Source of the DNA: Pleomorphochaeta sp963678575
GTDB taxonomy: Bacteria > Spirochaetota > Spirochaetia > Sphaerochaetales > Sphaerochaetaceae
Length of the DNA stretch: 64,000 bases
Assembly: GCA_963678575.2 (NCBI GenBank)
Contig: CAXXHV010000002.1
Location: 620,001-684,000, forward strand
Direction: 5' to 3'
The notes beneath the pieces are model-generated. The model searched no databases. It worked only from the letters and a program-made list of their open reading frames with translations, and had not been told where the DNA came from. How positions within the stretch are numbered: position 1 is the first letter of the stretch; every line of letters starts with the position of its first letter. Position numbers and translations under genes: made by a program. Below, one piece after another: positions 17,974 through 28,700 of the stretch.

Positions 17974-19010
17974 AAAATCCAATTATTGCAACAGTAAAAG
18001 ATATAAAAATCGGTAAAGGCCATCCAATATCGATTCAAACGATGTATGATAGCCCAATCCCATCTAAAAAAGAAGATTTAGATAAATTATTAGCAAGAAT
18101 GAATGGTTTATCTTTAATGGGCTGTGATATTATGAGATTTTCTTATCCTTCAGATAATGATAGGGATGCTTTTTTATATTTAAATAAAAAATCAAGCATG
18201 CCTTTAGTTGCTGATATTCATTTTGATTTTAAGATGGCTTTAGCAGCGTTAGATTGTGGATTTAGCAAAATTAGAATTAATCCAGGAAATATTGGAGCAA
18301 GATGGAAAGTTGACGAAATAGTAAGAAGTGCAAAAGATAAAGGTGCTGCAATACGAATAGGGCTAAACTCAGGGTCTTTACCAAAGGGTGAGGGTGATTC
18401 AACAACAATAATGGTTGATAATGCTTTAAAATATTTAGAATGGTTTGAAGAATTAAATTTCTATAATACTGTTGTTTCTTTGAAATCTACTAATTTAGAA
18501 GAAACTCGAATTGCTAATGAATTATTTTTTGAAAAAAGCAATTATCCTATACATATTGGAGTTACTGAAGCAGGTTCCGTTGTCTCTTCTGTTGCAAGAT
18601 CAACCTGGGTACTTGGAAATTTAATAAAACAAGGAATTGGAGATACTATGAGAATTTCAATTACTGGAGATATTGAGGATGAAGTATTTGCAGGAGTTGA
18701 GATATTAAGAACTTTAGGATTGCGAGATAAAGGTGTAAGAATTATTAGTTGTCCACGTTGTGGAAGAAATTCTTTTGATTCTATAGGATTTTTAAAAGAA
18801 ATTGAACCAGATTTGTTAAAGATAAATAAGAATATTTCTGTAGCTATAATGGGTTGTCAAGTAAATGGCCCAGGTGAAGCAAAAGCTGCTGATTTTGCAA
18901 TTACAGGAATTGGAAATAAAGTTTTCTTATATAAAAAAGGAAAATTAAGTTTAGAAGTAGATTATCAAAATGCAAAATCTGCATTATTAGAGGCGATTAA
19001 TGGCAAATAA
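17970..19010 (+). CDS. ispG: 4-hydroxy-3-methylbut-2-en-1-yl diphosphate synthase (IspG/GcpE)
   Basis: 346 aa, next-to-last enzyme of the MEP isoprenoid pathway; an iron-sulfur enzyme that reductively opens methylerythritol cyclodiphosphate. Features: N-terminal TIM-barrel with I-Q-T-M-Y-D-S-P, P-L-V-A-D-I-H-F-D and R-I-N-P-G-N-I-G; C-terminal cluster-binding domain with C-P-R-C-G-R near residue 261 and G-C-Q-V-N-G-P-G-E-A near 296. Its ATG overlaps the stop of the split gene before it, and its end overlaps the uvrA start by 11 bases. MEP use fits spirochaetes of the Treponema type, while Borrelia uses mevalonate. Confidence 0.97.
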   Translation: MKNPIIATVKDIKIGKGHPISIQTMYDSPIPSKKEDLDKLLARMNGLSLMGCDIMRFSYPSDNDRDAFLYLNKKSSMPLVADIHFDFKMALAALDCGFSKIRINPGNIGARWKVDEIVRSAKDKGAAIRIGLNSGSLPKGEGDSTTIMVDNALKYLEWFEELNFYNTVVSLKSTNLEETRIANELFFEKSNYPIHIGVTEAGSVVSSVARSTWVLGNLIKQGIGDTMRISITGDIEDEVFAGVEILRTLGLRDKGVRIISCPRCGRNSFDSIGFLKEIEPDLLKINKNISVAIMGCQVNGPGEAKAADFAITGIGNKVFLYKKGKLSLEVDYQNAKSALLEAINGK

Positions 19011-21834
19011 TAAATTAATTATAAAAGGTGCTAGTGAGCACAATTTAAAATCAATTGATTTAACATTAGATAAAGATAAATTAATAGTAGTAAGTGGTTT
19101 AAGTGGTAGTGGAAAAAGTTCCTTAGCTTTTGATACTATTTTTGCAGAAGGTCAAAGACGTTACGTTGAAAGTTTATCAGCTTATGCAAGACAATTTTTG
19201 GGAAGGTTGGAAAAACCCACAGTAGATTATATTGAAGGGCTTTCCCCATCTATAGCTATTGAACAAAAATCAACTAACCGAAATCCGAGATCAATTGTTG
19301 GTACTATAACAGAAATTTATGATTATTATAGATTGTTATGGGCAAGAGTTGGTAAGGCATATTGCCCTAAATGTAAAAGAGAAATAACTGAAATGAGTAT
19401 TGATCAAATCATTGAATCAATATTTCAATATGAAGAAGATACAAAATTAATAATTAGTGCTCCAGTAGCAAGAGGTCGAAAAGGCGAATATAGAAAAGTT
19501 TTGGATGACGCAAAAAAAGCTGGTTTTCAGAGAGCAAAAATTGATAATACAATGTATTTATTAGATGATTTGATTACGCTTGATAAAAATATTAAACATG
19601 ATATTGATATTGTAGTTGATAGATTAATTTTAAATAAAGAAACAAGAACAAGATTATCTGATTCATTGGAAACAGCAATTGAAATGACAAATGGTCTTGT
19701 TAAGGTTACTTTTTTAATAACGAAAGAAGGGGAAAAAGTTGAAAAAGATGAAGTCTATTCACAAAGAAATAGTTGTCCTCATTGTGGAATTACTTTAGCA
19801 GATTTAGAGCCAAGATTATTTTCATTTAATAACCCTTATGGAGCTTGTCCAACTTGTAAGGGCCTTGGTATTGTAAGCGAGTTTGATATTGATTTAATAA
19901 TTCCAGATTCTTCTCTTAGTATTAATGAACATGGTATTAAAACACATAACCCTCAAGCGAATTGGAATAAAGCTTCTTTTGATGCTTTGTCAAAGGAGTT
20001 GAAATTCTCTCTTGATACTCCTATTAATAAATTACCAAAAAAAATACTTGATATTATTCTATATGGGTATAATAAAGAAATTCCAATAAAATATGATAAT
20101 GGTAGTAATTCTAAACAATTAATATTTAAAAAATATGAAGGTGTATTAAAAGAATTGCATAGAAGATATTACCAAACAACAAGTATGCATATGAAAGCCT
20201 GGTACGATAGTTATAAATCTCATAAAACTTGTCCTTCCTGCAAAGGTAAAAGATTAAGAGAAGATGCGTTAAATGTATTAGTTGGAAATAAAAACATTAT
20301 GGAAGTTACTTCATACTCCGTAACTGATAGTATTTCTTTTTTTAATAATTTAAAATTAAATAATACTGATAAGCAAATTGCAAAAGAAATATTAAAAGAA
20401 ATTAATAATAGATTAACATTTTTAGAAAATGTTGGTTTATCTTATTTAACTCTTGATAGAAATAGTGGGACTTTAAGTGGTGGTGAAGCGCAAAGAATAA
20501 GGCTTGCAACTCAAATTGGATCAGCTTTAACAGGTGTTATGTATGTTTTAGATGAACCATCAATTGGCCTTCATCAAAAAGATAATGAAAAATTAATTAA
20601 TTCTCTCAAAAGACTAAGAGACATTGGAAACACTTTAATTGTAGTTGAACATGATGAGGCTACAATTCGTGAAGCGGATTATGTTGTTGATTTAGGCCCA
20701 GGTGCAGGTGTACACGGCGGATATATAATTGCTGAAGGAACTCCTTCAGAAATTGAAAAAAATCCAAATTCAATAACTGGCCAATTTCTTTCTAAAGCTC
20801 AAAAAATAGAAGTTCCGAAAATTAGAAGAACTGGTAATGGCGAATTTATAAGGATAGAAGGTGCAAGTAAAAATAATTTATTAAGCATAGATGTTGATAT
20901 CCCTTTAGGAAAGCTAATTGTAATCACAGGAGTATCAGGTAGTGGAAAATCAACTTTGTTAAATGAAATATTAGTTCCTGCTTTAAAAAGAAAATTGAAT
21001 GGAAAGAATTTAAATTATGATGGATACACTAATATAAGTGGATTTGAAAATATTGATAAATTAATTAATATCGATCAAAGCCCAATTGGTAGAACACCTA
21101 GATCAAATCCGGCCACTTATGTTGGAGCTTTTTCTCCAATAAGAGATTTATATGCCTCTCTTCCTGAATCAAAAGCAAGAGGATATAAAAGTGGTAGATT
21201 TTCATTTAATGTTGCTGGTGGTAGATGTGAAAATTGTAATGGTGATGGGACAATAAAAATTGAAATGCATTTCCTCCCTGATGTTTTTGTAAAATGTGAT
21301 GTTTGTCATGGTAAAAGATATAATACTGAAACACTGTCTATTCGTTATAAAGGTAAAAATATTTATGATGTATTAGATATGACTGTTGAAGAAGCAACTG
21401 AATTCTTTAAACCAATTAATAAAATTAGAAGAAAATTAGAAACTCTAGATAGTGTAGGATTAGGTTATTTAAAATTAGGCCAAAGTGCTTTAACTTTAAG
21501 TGGCGGTGAAGCTCAAAGAGTAAAATTATCATTAGAATTGTCAAAAATTAATACAGGTAAAACTTTATACATTCTTGATGAACCAACAACGGGATTACAT
21601 TTTGCTGATGTAAAGTTATTAGTAAAAGTAATTAACCGATTAGTAGACAATGGGAATACAGTTGTTTTAATTGAACACAATTTAGATGTAATTAAAACAG
21701 CCGATTATATTATTGATTTAGGCCCTGATGGTGGAGATGGGGGAGGTATGGTTGTTGCAACAGGAACTCCTGAAGAAATTGCAAAAAATGAAAAATCTTA
21801 TACCGGGCAATTTTTAAAGCATATGCTAGAATAA
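19000..21834 (+). CDS. uvrA: Excinuclease ABC subunit A
   Basis: 944 aa, damage-scanning ATPase of nucleotide excision repair. Two ABC modules are visible: Walker A GLSGSGKSS near residue 32 and GVSGSGKST near 643; signature motifs L-S-G-G-E-A-Q-R near 491 and 831. Zinc modules: C-P-H-C...C-P-T-C-K-G in the first half and C-E-N-C...C-D-V-C-H-G in the second. Normal length. It overlaps ispG and is followed after three bases by the lptD-like gene, the uvrA-ostA neighbour pair known in other spirochaetes. Confidence 0.98.
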   Translation: MANNKLIIKGASEHNLKSIDLTLDKDKLIVVSGLSGSGKSSLAFDTIFAEGQRRYVESLSAYARQFLGRLEKPTVDYIEGLSPSIAIEQKSTNRNPRSIVGTITEIYDYYRLLWARVGKAYCPKCKREITEMSIDQIIESIFQYEEDTKLIISAPVARGRKGEYRKVLDDAKKAGFQRAKIDNTMYLLDDLITLDKNIKHDIDIVVDRLILNKETRTRLSDSLETAIEMTNGLVKVTFLITKEGEKVEKDEVYSQRNSCPHCGITLADLEPRLFSFNNPYGACPTCKGLGIVSEFDIDLIIPDSSLSINEHGIKTHNPQANWNKASFDALSKELKFSLDTPINKLPKKILDIILYGYNKEIPIKYDNGSNSKQLIFKKYEGVLKELHRRYYQTTSMHMKAWYDSYKSHKTCPSCKGKRLREDALNVLVGNKNIMEVTSYSVTDSISFFNNLKLNNTDKQIAKEILKEINNRLTFLENVGLSYLTLDRNSGTLSGGEAQRIRLATQIGSALTGVMYVLDEPSIGLHQKDNEKLINSLKRLRDIGNTLIVVEHDEATIREADYVVDLGPGAGVHGGYIIAEGTPSEIEKNPNSITGQFLSKAQKIEVPKIRRTGNGEFIRIEGASKNNLLSIDVDIPLGKLIVITGVSGSGKSTLLNEILVPALKRKLNGKNLNYDGYTNISGFENIDKLINIDQSPIGRTPRSNPATYVGAFSPIRDLYASLPESKARGYKSGRFSFNVAGGRCENCNGDGTIKIEMHFLPDVFVKCDVCHGKRYNTETLSIRYKGKNIYDVLDMTVEEATEFFKPINKIRRKLETLDSVGLGYLKLGQSALTLSGGEAQRVKLSLELSKINTGKTLYILDEPTTGLHFADVKLLVKVINRLVDNGNTVVLIEHNLDVIKTADYIIDLGPDGGDGGGMVVATGTPEEIAKNEKSYTGQFLKHMLE

Positions 21835-21837
21835 CCT

Positions 21838-24800
21838 ATGAAAAAACTTTTTTTTACTATTTTAATAATTATCATTTTTATTCAGAATATATATTCTTCT
21901 AATTTAGCTTTATTAAGTTTAGAAGATGCAAGCGATAAAGAATTATCATTAATGTGTTCATTAAGAGATATTGATTGTGATCAAACACGTGATAAAAAAA
22001 TAGAAGAATTAAAGAAATTATTAATAGAAGAAAATTTAGGCAATTCTTTATCCTATAATTTTAATGATCAAACCTTAGAAAATGAATCAAAAATTGTGTT
22101 TAAAATAATAAGTTCTGATTCATTGAAAAAAATTGGAAATGAAAATAGCTTATTTATTTTAGAAGGTAATGTAGATTTAAGTTTTAAAGATCAAAATGAT
22201 TCAAAAAGAGAACTTTTAGCAGATATAATTATTATTGATGGAGTTTCTTCAAAAGTTGCAGCTTTGGGAAATGTTAAATTTATCAATAGTGACACATCCG
22301 ATAATCTATTAAATCAAGATGTTGAAGGGTCAATAATAACTTTAGATTTACAAACAAATAATATAACTGTTTCTAATGGTTCAATATATACCAAAAGAAA
22401 AAATAGCGATAATGAGTATGTCGTATTTAATGCGACATCATCGCTTCTTACATTAAATACAGTAAATAATTCATTAATATTAAAAAATGGTTTTATAACG
22501 ACGAATCCTGAAAGTGCTTATTCTTCAATTAGTGCCGAAAAACTGGCATTATTAAATCATGGTGATTTGTATTTAGAGAATGCTGTTATTTCAATAGGAA
22601 GAGTAAAAGTTTTTTATCTACCTTTCTTCTTTTCTCCGGGAGCACAAATGCTTGGAAATCCTTCTTTAGGATATGAATCAAATCGAGGACTATTTGTTAA
22701 TACTACTTTTGAAATATTAGGAAAGTATCCAAGTTTTGCAAAAACTGAAACAAATAGTTTTAATTCATTGTTAAAATCAGAAAATAATTCAGATAAATAT
22801 GTAAATGGATCGATATATAATTCCAGTGAAAATGCTTCTTTACTTCAAAAATGGGCAAGTAAAACAAAAAGCTATATTGCACTATTTTTAGATACATATG
22901 AAAAAACACCATATTCAATTTCTGATTTAAAAAATGGAAGTATTGTTTTAGGTTATGACTCTCAATTTAATTTAATAAATAACTCGTTAATTATTGAATC
23001 AAAAGCTATTACTTCTTTAGCTAGTGATGGTATAAAAGGAGATATATTAAATTATAGTGATTATCCAATATTTAGATATGATACTCAATTGGATGCAACA
23101 TATAAATTTAAAGAGGGGTTGATAAATGTCAAAGTTCCTATTGTCTCTGATCCTTTAGTTAGAAAAACTTATTCAAATAGATTATCAACATTTAACTTAG
23201 ATGCTTTATGGAATAATAACCAAACTTTTCCTTCAACTTATAACTCCGATGTAACAAAATATAGTTGGAATCTTGATTCAAAATTTGATATAAAAGCAGA
23301 TAATTTTTCCCCTTATGTTGAAGAGATTAAAGTCAATAAATTTGATGCTAAAATAGATTATGAATGGGAAAAAATTGATGGTAAATACATATATGTTGTA
23401 AAGGAAATGACTTTACCAAAACTTGAATTAAATATAAGTGGTGAATTGTTAAATCTTAGCGATAATAATCAAGAAAACAATGATAAAGATATAAATAATT
23501 CAAAATATAATTTAGATACAAAAAATGATTTTGATCCATTATTAATAAAAGAATTATACAATTCTTCATATGAAGAAGTAGTAAAATTAAAAAAAGACTC
23601 ATTATTTAACATATCATATTTGTTTAAAAATACTTTTTATAATACTGTCTCTGAAGAAAATGATTCCAATAATGAAATATATAATAATTCACAATTAACT
23701 TTTAATACAAAAATTCAAGTTGAACCTAATATCATAAATATGAATAATGCTACTTATCTTATCTATATTTATGATGATGATAAAATTGATACTAAATCGA
23801 ATTCAATTGAATTGATTACTCATAATATAATTAATTTATCTTATTTTAATTTATACTACTATTTCGATTCAAAACTATTTAAATATAGTAAGAGTGAAGA
23901 ATCAAATGATATAAAAATTGAGAAAAATAATTTTAAATTTACTGACGACTTTATTACAAAACATGAAATAGAATGGAAGCAAACTTTTTCTCCTAATTTT
24001 ATTAATATAACTCCATCACTAAAGTTTGTTTTACCTCCATTAAATTTGGCTTTTAAACCATCCTTAAAGATTAGTTATAATAATTTTGAAAATAATACTA
24101 TTTTTACATATGATATTGATTCGTCAAATTTTGAATTATCAAATATAGATAATATACTAAAATATTCAATCAATAATTTTTATTTTAATTTTGCAACCTC
24201 CTTTGATGTTATTAATAATCAAGCATCCTCAAGATTTCTTGACTCTTTGATAATAAAATCAAGTATGATTTATTCTAATAAAGAAGCTAATCAATATGCT
24301 TCTTTTACAAATAAATATTATGGATTATATGATTCAACAATTAAGAATTATTTTAGTGAGTTTTTGTTTACATATAAAAATAGTTATATTGTTAGTAAAT
24401 TTAATCTAAAGACGCAAGATAATATTTTAAAACCTGATTATTTTATAAATACAATATCTTTAAGCCAATACACAAAATATTGGTGGTTAAATAGGATTGG
24501 ATTAAAATTAAATATTGATGCAACTTTTAATTATAGTTTTAGTGACAAGTATTCAACATATTTTAGTTTGGATGGTTCGCTCTCATTCAGAATAGCAGAG
24601 TTTATGTTGATGAATTTATCAATAAAAACATCAAATTATGGTTTTTATAGATATTATGATAGTAATGATAATTTTAACTTTATAGCAATGATAGATGATT
24701 TATTTAATTCTTTTGATATATTTGGAAACAAAAAATATTCAACACAATTTAATTTGGAAAAGATTTCTTTAGATTTTATTCACATGATGGATGATTGGGA

Positions 24801-24957
24801 TTTGCATTGCAAATACAGTGGATCCGTTGTATTATCTAACTATAATTATCAGTGGGTGCCATCAGTATCTATTTTCTTACAATGGAAAACTCTTCCAGAA
24901 TTAAAAGTAGATCAAAGCTTTAGCCGAGATGATGAAGGTTGGAATTATAATTCATAA
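21838..24957 (+). CDS. LptD/OstA-like outer-membrane protein
   Basis: 1039 aa. The signal peptide is M-K-K-L-F-F plus a very hydrophobic stretch ending near residue 20. Residues about 100-270 form an OstA-like periplasmic domain (F-I-L-E-G-N-V-D-L-S-F, V-A-A-L-G-N-V-K-F, then Y-L-P-F-F-F-S-P-G), which is the LptD signature. The rest is a long beta-barrel with alternating strands and N-rich loops, ending with an aromatic-rich segment. In LPS-bearing bacteria LptD inserts lipopolysaccharide in the outer membrane; here the substrate could be another glycolipid, since many spirochaetes lack LPS. The position directly after uvrA supports the call. The loops are extremely Asn-rich. Confidence 0.88.
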   Translation: MKKLFFTILIIIIFIQNIYSSNLALLSLEDASDKELSLMCSLRDIDCDQTRDKKIEELKKLLIEENLGNSLSYNFNDQTLENESKIVFKIISSDSLKKIGNENSLFILEGNVDLSFKDQNDSKRELLADIIIIDGVSSKVAALGNVKFINSDTSDNLLNQDVEGSIITLDLQTNNITVSNGSIYTKRKNSDNEYVVFNATSSLLTLNTVNNSLILKNGFITTNPESAYSSISAEKLALLNHGDLYLENAVISIGRVKVFYLPFFFSPGAQMLGNPSLGYESNRGLFVNTTFEILGKYPSFAKTETNSFNSLLKSENNSDKYVNGSIYNSSENASLLQKWASKTKSYIALFLDTYEKTPYSISDLKNGSIVLGYDSQFNLINNSLIIESKAITSLASDGIKGDILNYSDYPIFRYDTQLDATYKFKEGLINVKVPIVSDPLVRKTYSNRLSTFNLDALWNNNQTFPSTYNSDVTKYSWNLDSKFDIKADNFSPYVEEIKVNKFDAKIDYEWEKIDGKYIYVVKEMTLPKLELNISGELLNLSDNNQENNDKDINNSKYNLDTKNDFDPLLIKELYNSSYEEVVKLKKDSLFNISYLFKNTFYNTVSEENDSNNEIYNNSQLTFNTKIQVEPNIINMNNATYLIYIYDDDKIDTKSNSIELITHNIINLSYFNLYYYFDSKLFKYSKSEESNDIKIEKNNFKFTDDFITKHEIEWKQTFSPNFINITPSLKFVLPPLNLAFKPSLKISYNNFENNTIFTYDIDSSNFELSNIDNILKYSINNFYFNFATSFDVINNQASSRFLDSLIIKSSMIYSNKEANQYASFTNKYYGLYDSTIKNYFSEFLFTYKNSYIVSKFNLKTQDNILKPDYFINTISLSQYTKYWWLNRIGLKLNIDATFNYSFSDKYSTYFSLDGSLSFRIAEFMLMNLSIKTSNYGFYRYYDSNDNFNFIAMIDDLFNSFDIFGNKKYSTQFNLEKISLDFIHMMDDWDLHCKYSGSVVLSNYNYQWVPSVSIFLQWKTLPELKVDQSFSRDDEGWNYNS

Positions 24958-24969
24958 AATGGATGTACA

Positions 24970-25941
24970 ATGGTAAAAAATATAGTAATTGATGATTTAT
25001 CGAAATTAAGAATTATTTGTTCAGCAAATGATAGAAATTTAACATATATCGAACTCTTGCTTGGTATTGAAATTTTAACTAAAGGAAATGTCCTTTTTGT
25101 GGAAGATGATGATGAAGATAAACTAGTTTTATTTGAAGCATTAATAAGAAAGCTTGAGAGATTGATTTTTAACGATAATCAAACTATAAGTGAGAGTGAG
25201 ATATTTATGGAATATCAAAATATTATAAACTCTCCAAGTCTTAGCAATGCTTTAGAAGAAAGTGTGTTATTTGATGATTATAATTCTATAAGTGTGAATA
25301 ATAAAACTGTTTTTTCTAAATCTATTAATCAAAGTAAATTTATTCAAATGATGAATCAAAAACAAATTACTTTTTCGATTGGTCCTGCAGGTACTGGTAA
25401 AACTTTTTTAGCAATTGCTTACGCTTTATCCCAAATAACTAGTGGCGAAAAACAGAAAATAATTTTAACAAGACCAGTTGTTGAATCTGGAGAAAATTTA
25501 GGGTTTTTACCAGGAACTCTTAGTGAGAAATTGAGTCCATATGTTAGACCTCTTTATGATGCGATGGAGTGGATGTTGCCACCTGCAATTATTAACAAAT
25601 TAGAGAGCACTGGAGCTATAGAAGTTGCGCCTCTTGCATATATGAGAGGTAGGTCTCTACATAATAGCATTATTATTTTAGATGAAGCACAAAATACTAC
25701 AGTTGAACAAATGAAAATGTTCTTGACTAGAATTGGAGAAAACTCAAAATCTATTATTACTGGAGATATTACTCAAGTGGATTTACCAAGAGGTCAAAGA
25801 AGTGGTTTAATTCATGCAAATATTATTTTAAGAGAAATTGAAGGTATGGGGTTTGTTAATTTTAGTACAAAAGATGTAGTTAGAGCAAAAATTGTTCAAA
25901 AAATAATTGAAGCATATAGTAAGGATAGTCAAAATGGATGA
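24970..25941 (+). CDS. PhoH-like ATPase (YbeZ family)
   Basis: 323 aa cytosolic P-loop protein. Walker A GPAGTGKT is near residue 138, T-R-P-V-V-E-S-G-E-N-L-G-F-L-P-G follows, and the Walker B motif L-D-E-A-Q-N-T-T lies near 237. These are the diagnostic PhoH segments. The family is nearly always found just before ybeY and is thought to act with it in rRNA or ribosome quality control, probably as an RNA-related ATPase. That order holds here (phoH, HD protein, ybeY, corC). The stop overlaps the start of the HD gene by eight bases. Confidence 0.94.
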   Translation: MVKNIVIDDLSKLRIICSANDRNLTYIELLLGIEILTKGNVLFVEDDDEDKLVLFEALIRKLERLIFNDNQTISESEIFMEYQNIINSPSLSNALEESVLFDDYNSISVNNKTVFSKSINQSKFIQMMNQKQITFSIGPAGTGKTFLAIAYALSQITSGEKQKIILTRPVVESGENLGFLPGTLSEKLSPYVRPLYDAMEWMLPPAIINKLESTGAIEVAPLAYMRGRSLHNSIIILDEAQNTTVEQMKMFLTRIGENSKSIITGDITQVDLPRGQRSGLIHANIILREIEGMGFVNFSTKDVVRAKIVQKIIEAYSKDSQNG

Positions 25942-28180
25942 TCAAAATACAATCTTTAATAAATTGAAACCAAATGAAGATGAATTATCACTTAGAACAA
26001 TAATTTCTTTCTCAATATTATTATTATTAATTTTGGCTACAATGATAATTATGCCATATTTTGTTTCAGGTAATTTAGTTGGAACTCAGATAAATTCTTC
26101 TTCTTTACAGATTAGACAATTAGCTCCTGAAGATTTATATGTAAAAAGATCCTTCGAATACGTAGATAAAAAGGCTACCGAAGAAAAAAAAGAAGCTGAA
26201 TTAAAAAAGATTAATCCAATATTTACATATGATGTATCAAAGACTTATCAAATAATGAATAGAGTAATTTCTTTTTCTAAAGGAATAAAAAATAATGATT
26301 TATTATTATTAGAAGATACATTAGTTAATTTAAGCCCAAGTGAAAAAGAATTGTTTAAAAATGGATATTTAAAATTATCTTTTGAACAGAAAGAAGTTTT
26401 TTCAACTTGGGTTTTAGAAATAATAAAAAAAATTGTTATGGAAGGCTATTATGATCAAAGTGAAATTCAACTTTTAAATTCTGAAGGTGTTAATAAGATT
26501 TCTTTAAAAGGTTATTTAACTGATCAATTGACAATAGAAAAAGTTGATACATCTAAAGTTTTAACAATTAATTCATTGGTAAATTATTATAATTTAGAAT
26601 TATTTATTGATAAATATTTAGAATCTAATGTTAATAAATACAATATTTCTGATAATTTATTTTATTTAACGATAAAAGGGTTAATTGAAGCAAATGTACA
26701 CTATGATGCACTTTTAACTTCCATGGTGAAAGATTCTTTAATTAATTCTATTGAAGATGTAGTTGTATACGTACCTGCTGGTGAAAAAATATTAAGTAAA
26801 GATACAATAATTAGTGAAAATGATTTGCAATTATTAAAACAAGTAGAAGCTCATAGTGCTATTTTTTCAAATATCCAAATTATAGCACGAGTAATATTAA
26901 TATTATTAATTACTTTATTTTCAATTTATTGGATGTGGACAAGAACTCAGTATACTTTTAGAAGGGTTCAATTCATTTACATATATATGATATTAATGGT
27001 TTTTTCTTTATTTTTTTCTCTGGTAATAACTTATTATTGTTCAAAGTATACTATAAATGTATTAGCACCATTTCTTCCTGTATTATTTGGAACTTTCTTT
27101 TTGAGAAATACTACAGGTAAAAAGAGATTTGGATTTTTATTTACAATACAATATGCGTTGTATTCTACATTATTCCCAGGATCAACTTTTTTTAGTTTTT
27201 TTTATCTAAGTGCAATAGGTATTAGTTTTTTATATATTATAATTTATGATGGAGATAGATTGTCTAGAATTGCAAGTATAATTAAAGGTTGTTTGATTGC
27301 AATAATAATGACATTATTATTGTATGCAATTCAAGGGTATCCTTTTTCAACTATTTTCTTTTCAATTTCTGTTATAATAATTAATATATTATTCTGTTTT
27401 TTATTAGAAAGAATTTTATTACCTTTTATTGATAATGCTTTAAACATCCCAACAACATTTAGACTAGATGAATTAAAAAATCAAAATCAAAAACTTTTAT
27501 CTAAATTAAAATTTACAGCACAAGGAACTTTTAACCATAGTATAAATGTCTCAGATTTAGCATATGATGCTGCAAAAGCAATTGGAGTAGATGCAAATCT
27601 TTGTAGAGTTGCAGCGCTTTATCATGATGTGGGAAAAACCGAGCACCCTGAATATTTTACTGAGAATCAAGATGATGGAATAAATAAACATGATGAGTTA
27701 ACACCTTCCATGAGTGGTTCGATTATAAGGTCTCATGTGAAGTTAGGGGTTGATTTATGTAAAGATGCAGGTCTCCCACAGGAAATAATAAATATTATAA
27801 GTGAACATCATGGAAATGATTTAATTCAATATTTTTATCATGAAGCAATTAAAGATAATGAAAATTCTTTTAATAAAGTTGTTCCTAGTGATTATTGTTA
27901 TACAGGGAATCCCCCAAGATCAAAAGAAAGTGCTATTGTTATGATAGCAGATAGTGTTGAAGCTGCTTCAAGATCTGTTAAGCCAAGTGCCCAAAAAGTA
28001 GGGAGATTAATATCAAATATTATAAGGCAAAAATTTGATCATGGGCAATTAAATGATTGTCACTTAGATTTAACTGAATTGAAAATTATTGAAAAGTCAC
28101 TTGAACAATCATTAGTTGGTAAACTTCATACAAGAATAAAATATCCTAATGAAGAAGATAAACCAAATAACAAAGATTAG
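25934..28180 (+). CDS. PgpH-type 7TM-HD phosphohydrolase (putative c-di-AMP phosphodiesterase)
   Basis: 748 aa with the start at the ATG 25934, which has AAGGA eight bases upstream; a TTG-initiated longer frame is less likely. Order: one N-terminal membrane helix (about 25-45), an extracytoplasmic domain to about 310, a block of seven membrane helices (about 315-495), then a cytosolic HD domain with F-N-H-S-I-N-V near 535 and Y-H-D-V-G-K near 563 (metal-binding H-D), plus S-E-H-H-G and I-A-D-S-V-E-A. Characterised homologues such as Listeria PgpH hydrolyse cyclic di-AMP. Placement between phoH and ybeY is the usual one. Confidence 0.92.
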   Translation: MDDQNTIFNKLKPNEDELSLRTIISFSILLLLILATMIIMPYFVSGNLVGTQINSSSLQIRQLAPEDLYVKRSFEYVDKKATEEKKEAELKKINPIFTYDVSKTYQIMNRVISFSKGIKNNDLLLLEDTLVNLSPSEKELFKNGYLKLSFEQKEVFSTWVLEIIKKIVMEGYYDQSEIQLLNSEGVNKISLKGYLTDQLTIEKVDTSKVLTINSLVNYYNLELFIDKYLESNVNKYNISDNLFYLTIKGLIEANVHYDALLTSMVKDSLINSIEDVVVYVPAGEKILSKDTIISENDLQLLKQVEAHSAIFSNIQIIARVILILLITLFSIYWMWTRTQYTFRRVQFIYIYMILMVFSLFFSLVITYYCSKYTINVLAPFLPVLFGTFFLRNTTGKKRFGFLFTIQYALYSTLFPGSTFFSFFYLSAIGISFLYIIIYDGDRLSRIASIIKGCLIAIIMTLLLYAIQGYPFSTIFFSISVIIINILFCFLLERILLPFIDNALNIPTTFRLDELKNQNQKLLSKLKFTAQGTFNHSINVSDLAYDAAKAIGVDANLCRVAALYHDVGKTEHPEYFTENQDDGINKHDELTPSMSGSIIRSHVKLGVDLCKDAGLPQEIINIISEHHGNDLIQYFYHEAIKDNENSFNKVVPSDYCYTGNPPRSKESAIVMIADSVEAASRSVKPSAQKVGRLISNIIRQKFDHGQLNDCHLDLTELKIIEKSLEQSLVGKLHTRIKYPNEEDKPNNKD

Positions 28181-28231
28181 TAATTGACTAATAACAAAAG
28201 AATTATAATAATTAGAAGAAAAAGAAAAAAA

Positions 28232-28699
28232 ATGAATAATATAATAGACATACAATATAATTTAGATGAATATGAGAAGAGGATTCCTTACGATATAATT
28301 GAGAGTAAGGTAAATTTGATTTTAGGCAAATTATCTCAAGAGGGAGTGGAATTATCAATAACTTTTGTGAGTGATGATGAAATTCAAGAATTAAATAAAC
28401 AGTGGCGTCAAAAGGATATGCCAACAGATATATTATCTTTTGTTCAATCAGACAATATTGAAGATTTTGATTTTTGGCCAGATGTTGAACAATCAAATAT
28501 ATTAGGTGATATGGTTATTTCTATTAGCGCTATTGAAAGAAATTGTGAAAATTTTAATGTTCCTTTTTCTCAAGAAGTTGATCGAATTCTAATTCATGGA
28601 ATTCTGCATTTATTAGGACATGATCATAAAACAAATGATAAATCTGAACCAATGTTAATATTACAAGAAAAAATTTTATCAAGTATTAGGGAGATATAG
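28232..28699 (+). CDS. ybeY: Endoribonuclease YbeY, rRNA maturation factor
   Basis: 155 aa from the ATG at 28232. The zinc-binding signature H-G-I-L-H-L-L-G-H-D-H near residue 122 gives the three histidines of this RNase. G-D-M-V-I-S and T-D-I-L-S-F are also typical. It acts in 16S rRNA 3' end processing and ribosome quality control. An open frame extends upstream to a TTG at 28184, giving an unusual I/R/K-rich leader; homologue length favours the later start, although the ribosome site there is only an A/G-rich run. It is between pgpH-like and corC genes. Confidence 0.94.
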   Translation: MNNIIDIQYNLDEYEKRIPYDIIESKVNLILGKLSQEGVELSITFVSDDEIQELNKQWRQKDMPTDILSFVQSDNIEDFDFWPDVEQSNILGDMVISISAIERNCENFNVPFSQEVDRILIHGILHLLGHDHKTNDKSEPMLILQEKILSSIREI

Positions 28700-28700
28700 A

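Noticed and set aside
28184..28231. TTG-started N-terminal extension of YbeY
   Set aside because: The extra residues are a basic low-complexity run not expected in the family, and the normal length starts at 28232.
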